A DNA stretch of 6,323 bases, taken from Acidobacteriota bacterium. Lineage in GTDB: Bacteria; Acidobacteriota; UBA890. Each line of letters starts with the position of its first letter. Positions within the stretch are counted from its first letter, which is position 1. The stretch is from NCBI GenBank assembly GCA_022563115.1, contig JADFNY010000225.1, positions 1 through 6,323 on the forward strand, in the 5' to 3' direction. Below the pieces are notes generated by a model. That model was not told where the DNA came from. It was given only the letters and a program-made list of their open reading frames with translations, and did no database searches. Of this stretch, positions 1-4,560 are shown in pieces. The position numbers and the translations under genes were made by a program.

Positions 1-173
1 TGCGGGAAAACGAGCGCGGCGCCCACACCGGCGCGGGGTGGAACCCGACCTGGCATACGACGCTCGACGTGTGGACGACCTTCACCGACAAGGACTTTCG
101 GCTCGGGCTCAACGCCGCGCAAACGACGGCAGCGGGGCTTGCACGGCTAACCGGAGCAAGCGTGGGGCGCTGA
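1..173 (+). CDS. M28-family zinc peptidase, C-terminal fragment (5' end outside window)
   Basis: The reading frame starting at base 3 runs for 56 codons to a TGA at 171-173, with no start codon needed, so this is the tail of a gene entering from the left. Seen: a segment reading GWNPTWHTTLDVWTTF followed by DFRLGLNAAQTT and an alanine-rich helix. Known: M28 aminopeptidases and carboxypeptidases carry a late zinc-ligand histidine in a W/Y-H-T-x-x-D context close to the C-terminus, followed by helices packing on the catalytic domain; His18 of this fragment fits that ligand. Members are usually exported and release amino acids from peptides. The arginase start lies 32 bases downstream on the same strand, so cotranscription is plausible. 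The catalytic core is off the window, so the family call rests on one motif; another metallopeptidase family is possible. Confidence 0.6.
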   Translation, partial: RENERGAHTGAGWNPTWHTTLDVWTTFTDKDFRLGLNAAQTTAAGLARLTGASVGR

Positions 174-204
174 AGCAGGATCCTCCCGAGCGTGAGCCTG
201 CTTC
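172..204 (+). promoter_or_regulatory. 8-bp inverted repeat between peptidase stop and arginase start
   Basis: GAAGCAGG at 172-179 is perfectly complementary to CCTGCTTC at 197-204, with 17 bases between. A T-G wobble (171/205) could add a pair, and CTC 183-185 with GAG 194-196 could extend the stem inward. The 5' arm overlaps the peptidase TGA, and the 3' arm ends two bases before the arginase ATG, covering the place where a Shine-Dalgarno sequence would sit. There is no T-run after it, so a classical terminator is unlikely. A role in translational control or coupling of arginase is inference. Confidence 0.45.
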
Positions 205-205
205 G

Positions 206-1117
206 ATGAGAGAGCGGATCGACATCATCGGGGTGCCGATGGACCTCGGCGCCGGGCGCCGTGGCGTCGATATGGGCCCGTCGGCGGTACGCATCGCCGG
301 CCTGACGGAGCAGATCCGCGAGCTCGGCCCGCGGGTACGCGACCTCGGCGACGTCGAGGTGCCGATCCCCGAAATCCTCGAAACCGGCGAGAGCAAGGCG
401 CGCTACCTCTCCGAGATCTCCACCGTATGCGCTGACGTCTACGCGCGAGTCAGCCGCAGCCTGGCGGAGTCCTGCATGCCAATCGTCATCGGCGGCGACC
501 ACAGCCTCGCCGTCGGCTCCGTCGCCGGCACGTCGGCGGCGGCGCGCGCCGCCGGTGTGCCGCTCGGTCTGATCTGGGTCGACGCCCATGCCGACATGAA
601 CTCGCCCGAGACCAGCCCCTCCGGCAACGTCCACGGCATGCCGCTGGCCGCGTGCCTCGGCAAGGGGCCCAGCGAGCTCGTCGAGATCGGCGGCGCGGAG
701 CCGTCCGTCGCCCCGGAACGCACCGTGCTGCTCGGCGTCCGCAATCTCGACGAGGTGGAAAAACAGGTCGTCCGCGACTCCGGCGTGCACGTGTTCACCA
801 TGCTGGAGATCGATCAGCGCGGCCTCTACGAGGTGGTCAAGGAGGCCCTGGAGCTCGCCTCCGCGGACGGCGCCTGGCTGCACCTCTCGTTCGACCTCGA
901 CTCGATGGACCCGCAGGTCGCGCCGGGCGTCGGAACCCCGGTGCAGGGCGGGCTCTCCTATCGAGAGGCCCATTTGGTCATGGAAACCATGTCGGAAAGC
1001 GAGGCCCTGAGAACGGTCGACCTCGTCGAGGTCAACCCGGTCCTCGACGCGGCCAATGCCACCGCCAAGCTCGCCACCGAGCTCGCCCTGTCGGCGGTCG
1101 GCAAGCGGATTCTCTAG
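206..1117 (+). CDS. rocF: Arginase (ureohydrolase family)
   Basis: A 303-residue cytoplasmic manganese enzyme predicted to hydrolyse L-arginine to L-ornithine and urea. The length is usual for bacterial arginases (about 300). Motifs in order: IIGVPMDLGAGRRGVDMGPSA at residues 7-27, typical of the arginase N-terminus; GGDHS with His99; DAHAD with Asp126, His128 and Asp130; GNVHG with His143, the likely proton-shuttle histidine; SFDLDSMDP with Asp230 and Asp232; GVGTPVQGGLSYREAH at 241-256; and Glu275 in EVNP, which fits the guanidinium-binding glutamate. All six expected Mn ligands are present. The start at 206 is chosen because it places the conserved N-terminal strand at residue 5. The open frame continues upstream to at least 38, but that part overlaps the peptidase gene and has no arginase character. 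No good Shine-Dalgarno is visible; an inverted repeat occupies that position. The gene ends in TAG inside a repeat shared with 4404. Agmatinase is less likely because the N-terminus and the GNVHG region are arginase-like. Confidence 0.95.
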   Translation: MRERIDIIGVPMDLGAGRRGVDMGPSAVRIAGLTEQIRELGPRVRDLGDVEVPIPEILETGESKARYLSEISTVCADVYARVSRSLAESCMPIVIGGDHSLAVGSVAGTSAAARAAGVPLGLIWVDAHADMNSPETSPSGNVHGMPLAACLGKGPSELVEIGGAEPSVAPERTVLLGVRNLDEVEKQVVRDSGVHVFTMLEIDQRGLYEVVKEALELASADGAWLHLSFDLDSMDPQVAPGVGTPVQGGLSYREAHLVMETMSESEALRTVDLVEVNPVLDAANATAKLATELALSAVGKRIL

Positions 1118-1155
1118 CCCGGATTTCTCAACGGGGTGCGTCGCGGCAACGGGCG
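1115..1155 (+). repeat. Dispersed repeat, short copy A, starting at the arginase stop codon
   Basis: The first 26 bases (1115-1140) match 4404-4429 at 24 positions; the differences are T/A at base 11 and G/T at base 22. A weaker match continues to the GGGCG at 1151-1155. Similarity begins exactly at the TAG stop (CTAG at 1114-1117) and none is seen upstream. Both copies keep CCCG-N10-CGGG (1118-1135 here), which could form a small stem just after the stop codon. The rest of the gap to the lipoprotein stop (1156-1186) is GC-rich, with weak overlapping inverted repeats and no T-run, so I do not call a terminator there. Confidence 0.7.
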
Positions 1156-1186
1156 GACGCTCGCCGGTAGGCGTCGCCGGGGTCGG

Positions 1187-3283
1187 TCAGTGCGGCGAGC
1201 GGATGCGCAGCGCCCGGTCGAGGTTGGCCTGCGCCCCCGGCAACGCGGAATCGATCGCCAGTGCCCGACGATACGACTCGATCGCTTCGGGGACCCTCCC
1301 CTGCTGCTCGAGCGCCATGCCCAGGTCGTGGTGCGCCCGGGCGTCCTGGGGCACGATCGTCAAGGCGATGCGGAACTGCTCCTCGGCATCTGCGATCCGC
1401 CCTTGCGCGCCGAGGACCTCGCCGAGGCCAATGTGCAGGAACGCCACCTCCGGGTCGATCGCCAGCCCCGTCCGGTAGCTGCTGACGGCGGCGGCGGGAT
1501 TTCCTTGACGCACGTGCGCCGCCGCGATGTCGGCGTGGAGCTCCCACATGTCGGGATCGATCTCGATACCGCGCAGCAACAACGTGATCGCGTCGGTCAC
1601 CGCGCTCTGGGACAGGTAGATGCGAGCGAGGTTCAGATACACGTCGGCGGAGTCGGGCTCGATGCGCAGGGCCTGGCGGTAGTGATCGGCGCCCTCGCGG
1701 TTCCGGCCCCGGCCGACCAGCAAGACCGCGAGGTTGGTGTGGGCGTCGGCGAGGTCCGGATCGCGTTGCAGCGCCGCTCGGTAATGGCTTTCGGCCTCCT
1801 CGAGGGTGCCGTCGGCGTGCAAGAGAACGGCCAGGTTGTAGTGGTTGAGGGCGCCGTCGGGACCGGCGGCCAGCACCCTCTGCGCCCTCGAGATCTCCTT
1901 GCCCCGCTCCTTGTGAATGAAGTCGGTTTCGAGGACCGTGAGCTCCGCCGGCACAAGCGGCAACATCCGGATCCAGAGGTCGCCCATCTCGTCGGACGAG
2001 TTGGGGCCGTAGACGACGCGGCGCGGCGGCCTGTTGGGGTTGCGCGGGTTCTCGCGGCTGTTGTCGTAGGTGAACCGCATCGTCAACGTGGTCCCGGCCG
2101 GCAGGAAGACGGGCTCCGTGTAGGTGTACCAGTCCTGCTTCAGGAAATCCCACTCCTTGATCCAGATCAGCCACTCCCGGCTGCCGTTCGGAAGGCTCGC
2201 GAACCCCTGCATGTCGGTCGCCAGATAGTGGGCATGGGGGTAGATGCCGAGCACACGGACGTCGACCGGCAACACGTAGCTGTCCTCGATCACATACGCC
2301 GGGTCGCCGGCTGCGACGTCGATATCCGTCGAGCCGAGGCGCACGACGTAGGCCTGTTCCTGGGGCGGCCGATCGGTAAAGTAAAGGCCGATCAGCGACC
2401 GGATGTCCTCGGCCTCGCTGCCGGGCAGCATGTGCAGCTGGAGCACCAAATCCGTGCCGCCGCGCAGGCCCCAGGCGAGATTTTTGTCACCCCGTCGGGG
2501 CACCATCCCGGGGGTCCAGCCGAGGAACTGACCGGCCGGGGTGTGCGCCTCGCCGGCGGCGTCCATGCTGCTGTAGAAGCCGACATCGGGATCCTGCCGG
2601 TCGAGCTCGCGGGAAGACGTCGACTCGTCGACCGTCAGCACGGCGTGGTGGACGACCTTCGGGTTCCCCGGGTGCAGCTCGACCGTATGGACGTAGCGAC
2701 GTGGGCCGCTCGGCGTAGGAATCACGAAGTTGCGAAATACGTCGCCTTCTGCCGGCGCCAGCGTGAACGCCTGCGGCATTTCGACGACCAGGTCCGGCTC
2801 GCCGAGCTGCCAGCCCTCGGTGAACGTTGGCGACTCGGGCAAAGCGGCGGGATCACCCTCGACGGCACCCGAGGCGACCCACCGGAGGATCGTCTCCAGC
2901 TCCCTGTCGCTGAGGCGACGCTCGCCGAGAAACGATCCGTAGCCAGGCTCCGGCAGCCAGGGCGGCATGTGGCGATCCTCGACGGCGATGGCGATGGCCT
3001 CGGCATGGCTGCCGACGTCCTCGTAGGTCAGCAGGCTGAACGGCGCCGTGCCCTCGGGCCGGTGGCAGATAGCACAGTTCTCCCAGACAATCGGCGCCAC
3101 CTCACGCGAGAACGTCGGGGGCCCCGGCGGAGTGGTCTCGCTTGCCGGCGCGCTCTGCTGGGCGGCGCCTGCAATGTCCGCCGCGCCGTTGCCGTCGGCG
3201 CAACCCGTGATCAGGACGGCGCACGCCAGCACGGCAGTGCACGGCACCACGATCGAATGTCGCTTCGAGCTTCTGCCAAGCAT
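1187..3283 (-). CDS. Lipoprotein with cytochrome c, PHM/DBH-like copper monooxygenase and TPR domains
   Basis: A 698-residue protein not recognised as a named gene product. Seen, in order: a signal peptide with hydrophobic core (about 11-25) and lipobox LITGC (Cys28), so probably lipid-anchored in the envelope; a low-complexity Ala/Pro linker to about 55; a class I-like cytochrome c segment (55-142) with CAICH (Cys70, Cys73, His74) and the likely axial Met106 in HMPPW; a domain at about 160-445 with VVHHAVL (His212, His213), LQLHM (His284), YPHAH (His350, His352) and DEM (Met433); then six 34-residue TPRs at 477-680 and a capping helix. The order HH, H, HxH, M matches the CuH and CuM ligands of the peptidylglycine/dopamine monooxygenase fold. 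Substrate and partners are unknown; TPRs suggest protein contacts. The start at 3283 is chosen because it gives a clean lipoprotein signal. Upstream in-frame starts (3337, 3523) would run into the divergent asparaginase gene and bury the signal. A GAGGAA lies about 15 bases upstream, which is rather far. The gene ends in TGA, convergent with arginase. Confidence 0.88.
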   Translation of the reverse strand: MLGRSSKRHSIVVPCTAVLACAVLITGCADGNGAADIAGAAQQSAPASETTPPGPPTFSREVAPIVWENCAICHRPEGTAPFSLLTYEDVGSHAEAIAIAVEDRHMPPWLPEPGYGSFLGERRLSDRELETILRWVASGAVEGDPAALPESPTFTEGWQLGEPDLVVEMPQAFTLAPAEGDVFRNFVIPTPSGPRRYVHTVELHPGNPKVVHHAVLTVDESTSSRELDRQDPDVGFYSSMDAAGEAHTPAGQFLGWTPGMVPRRGDKNLAWGLRGGTDLVLQLHMLPGSEAEDIRSLIGLYFTDRPPQEQAYVVRLGSTDIDVAAGDPAYVIEDSYVLPVDVRVLGIYPHAHYLATDMQGFASLPNGSREWLIWIKEWDFLKQDWYTYTEPVFLPAGTTLTMRFTYDNSRENPRNPNRPPRRVVYGPNSSDEMGDLWIRMLPLVPAELTVLETDFIHKERGKEISRAQRVLAAGPDGALNHYNLAVLLHADGTLEEAESHYRAALQRDPDLADAHTNLAVLLVGRGRNREGADHYRQALRIEPDSADVYLNLARIYLSQSAVTDAITLLLRGIEIDPDMWELHADIAAAHVRQGNPAAAVSSYRTGLAIDPEVAFLHIGLGEVLGAQGRIADAEEQFRIALTIVPQDARAHHDLGMALEQQGRVPEAIESYRRALAIDSALPGAQANLDRALRIRSPH

Positions 3284-3335
3284 CGGGTTATTGTAGCTTT
3301 CCTCGATCGAGTTCTTGCGGAACAAGGAGTTATCC
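3284..3335. promoter_or_regulatory. Divergent intergenic region with 10-bp palindrome
   Basis: These 52 bases separate the starts of the lipoprotein (-) and the asparaginase (+) and must hold, or overlap, control elements for both unless the promoters lie inside the genes. CTCGATCGAG at 3302-3311 is a perfect palindrome near the middle, placed where a dimeric regulator could act on both directions. On the minus strand TACAAT (3295-3290) is a good -10-like hexamer six bases before the lipoprotein ATG. No convincing -35 box is seen for either direction. Confidence 0.4.
3324..3329 (+). promoter_or_regulatory. Ribosome binding site of the asparaginase gene
   Basis: AAGGAG sits six bases before the ATG at 3336, a near-ideal Shine-Dalgarno. 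It decides the start codon: the in-frame TTG at 3315 lies upstream of it and would disrupt the signal peptide with charged residues. Confidence 0.8.
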
Positions 3336-4406
3336 ATGCATCGTTCGCTGCGGGTCGGAATCCTATGTTGCCTGGTCGCGGTCGTCACCTCGTCCGGCAT
3401 CGTTTGGGCGCAGTCTTCGACGCCGCCCAGGGTGAGATTGGTGGCAACCGGTGGGACGATCTCGAACGCCTCCGGCGGCCGTCTCACCGCCGATGAGCTC
3501 ATCGCGATGATCCCGAACCTCACCGACTACGTGCAACCCGAGTTCGAGCAGTTCGCCAACACCTCCAGCAGCGCGATCACCCTGGCGCAGTGGCTGCAGC
3601 TTTCGCGGCGCATCAACGAGCTCTACCACGGCGACCCCAACCTCGCGGGCATCGTCGTGACCAGCGGCACCGACACGCTCGAAGAAACCGCCTACTTCCT
3701 CCACCTCACGGTCCGTGATCCCCGACCGGTCGTGGTCGTCGGCGCCATGCGGAATCCGAGCACGCTGGGCTATGAAGGAGCGGCGAACCTGCTCCAGGCG
3801 TTCCGCGTCGCCGCTGATCCGGCGTCACGCGACAAGGGGACGCTCGTGGTCATGAACGACGAGATCAACTCGGCGCGCGAGGTCACCAAGACCAACGCCG
3901 TCAGGCTGCAGACGTTCGAGACCCGCGGCTACGGGATCTTGGGAGTCGTCGATCGCGATCGCGTTGTCTACTACCGCGACACCCTCAAGCGCCACACCGC
4001 CGCCAGCGAGTTCGACGTTTTCGCCATCGAGGAGCTGCCGCGCGTCGACATCTTGATGGTCTACCAGGGTGCCACCGCCGATCTCATCGAGGCGGCAGCG
4101 AACGCCGGGGCGCGGGGCATCGTCATGGCGACGGCGGGCGCCGGAGCGACGAGCGGTAATCAGCGGCAGGGCATCGCGGTTGCCCTCGAGCAGGGTGTCT
4201 TCGTCGTCACCAGCACCCGAACGGGCAGCGGCAGGATCCGCGCGCGGCCGGCCGGGGCTCTCGGTCGCGGCAGCGCCAATCCGAACGCATCGCTGCGCAT
4301 CGCTTCGGAAGATCTCGCGCCCCTGAAAGCGCGGATCCTCCTGATGCTCGCGCTAACGACCACGGATGACGGCACCGAGATCCAGCGCATGTTCCAAGAA
4401 TACTAG
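3336..4406 (+). CDS. Secreted L-asparaginase, type II-like (divergent)
   Basis: A 356-residue enzyme predicted to convert L-asparagine to L-aspartate and ammonia outside the cytoplasm (ansB-type family). Seen: a Sec signal peptide (about 1-25, cleavage likely after VWA, Ala25); VATGGTI with nucleophile Thr41; VVTSGTDTLEETAYF with Thr112-Asp113; VGAMR at 135-139; VTKTN with Lys185; STRTGSG at 293-299; and a C-terminal KARILLMLAL and FQEY that match the natural end of the family. The Thr-Lys-Asp set (Thr112, Lys185, Asp113) and the first threonine are intact. Oddities against E. coli or Erwinia enzymes: the loop after TGGTI is about nine residues shorter and has no obvious equivalent of the loop tyrosine; THGTD is TSGTD; the usual SADGPxNL is GYEGAANL (144-152); and the Ser-Gln substrate pair reads Ser-Ser near 78-79. 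Glutaminase or another amidase specificity is therefore possible. It is divergent from the lipoprotein and convergent with the ankyrin gene; its TAG stop begins a repeat copy. Confidence 0.9.
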   Translation: MHRSLRVGILCCLVAVVTSSGIVWAQSSTPPRVRLVATGGTISNASGGRLTADELIAMIPNLTDYVQPEFEQFANTSSSAITLAQWLQLSRRINELYHGDPNLAGIVVTSGTDTLEETAYFLHLTVRDPRPVVVVGAMRNPSTLGYEGAANLLQAFRVAADPASRDKGTLVVMNDEINSAREVTKTNAVRLQTFETRGYGILGVVDRDRVVYYRDTLKRHTAASEFDVFAIEELPRVDILMVYQGATADLIEAAANAGARGIVMATAGAGATSGNQRQGIAVALEQGVFVVTSTRTGSGRIRARPAGALGRGSANPNASLRIASEDLAPLKARILLMLALTTTDDGTEIQRMFQEY

Positions 4407-4560
4407 CCCGGATATCTCAACGGGTTGCGAAGCGAGCGGGCGCCAGGGTGTGCGAGGACAAGGCGCGCGCCGAGACGGGCGCGGAGGCGTACCTACAATA
4501 CGTCGAGCACCCGAATCAAGCGCAACGCCGTCATCGCGCGCCCTCGCGCTCGCGCGCTAG
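4403..4560 (+). repeat. Dispersed repeat element, long copy B, bounded by CTAG on both sides
   Basis: The left 26 bases (4404-4429) match copy A at 24 positions. The element fills the whole gap between two convergent genes: CTAG at 4403-4406 contains the asparaginase stop, and CTAG at 4557-4560 contains, on the other strand, the ankyrin gene stop. An imperfect inverted repeat pairs AGCGAGCGGGCGC (4431-4443) with GCGCCCTCGCGCT (4538-4550), 11 of 13 complementary, with 94 bases between. GGCGCGCGCC at 4462-4471 is a further palindrome. The reverse complement of the outermost left 27 bases (4404-4430) is not found at the right end, so the right arm looks lost. Two plus-strand frames stay open through the element, but neither has a ribosome site or a recognisable product. 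It resembles a REP/MITE-like non-autonomous repeat; that class assignment is inference. Confidence 0.65.

Noticed and set aside
38..205. N-terminal extension of arginase by 56 residues
   Set aside because: It overlaps the peptidase frame, which reads as real protein, and the extension is Arg-rich with no family similarity; the arginase N-terminus fits the ATG at 206.
1156..1175. Possible terminator hairpin (GACGC 1156-1160 with GCGTC 1171-1175) between arginase and lipoprotein
   Set aside because: Only five base pairs, a competing alternative pairing, and no T-run on either strand.
3366..3371. Cys11-Cys12 of the asparaginase as a lipobox
   Set aside because: The hydrophobic stretch before it is too short for a lipoprotein signal; a Sec signal with cleavage after VWA at residue 25 fits better.
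1136..3496. A 786-codon open frame on the plus strand opposite the lipoprotein gene
   Set aside because: It has no recognisable domain and an Arg/Val/Gly-rich composition expected of an antisense shadow in GC-rich DNA. The minus strand carries a lipobox, CxxCH, copper ligands and regular 34-residue repeats.
3284..3523. N-terminal extension of the lipoprotein to an in-frame start at 3337 or 3523
   Set aside because: It would overlap the asparaginase ribosome site and coding region and would place 18 or 80 non-hydrophobic residues before an intact lipoprotein signal peptide.
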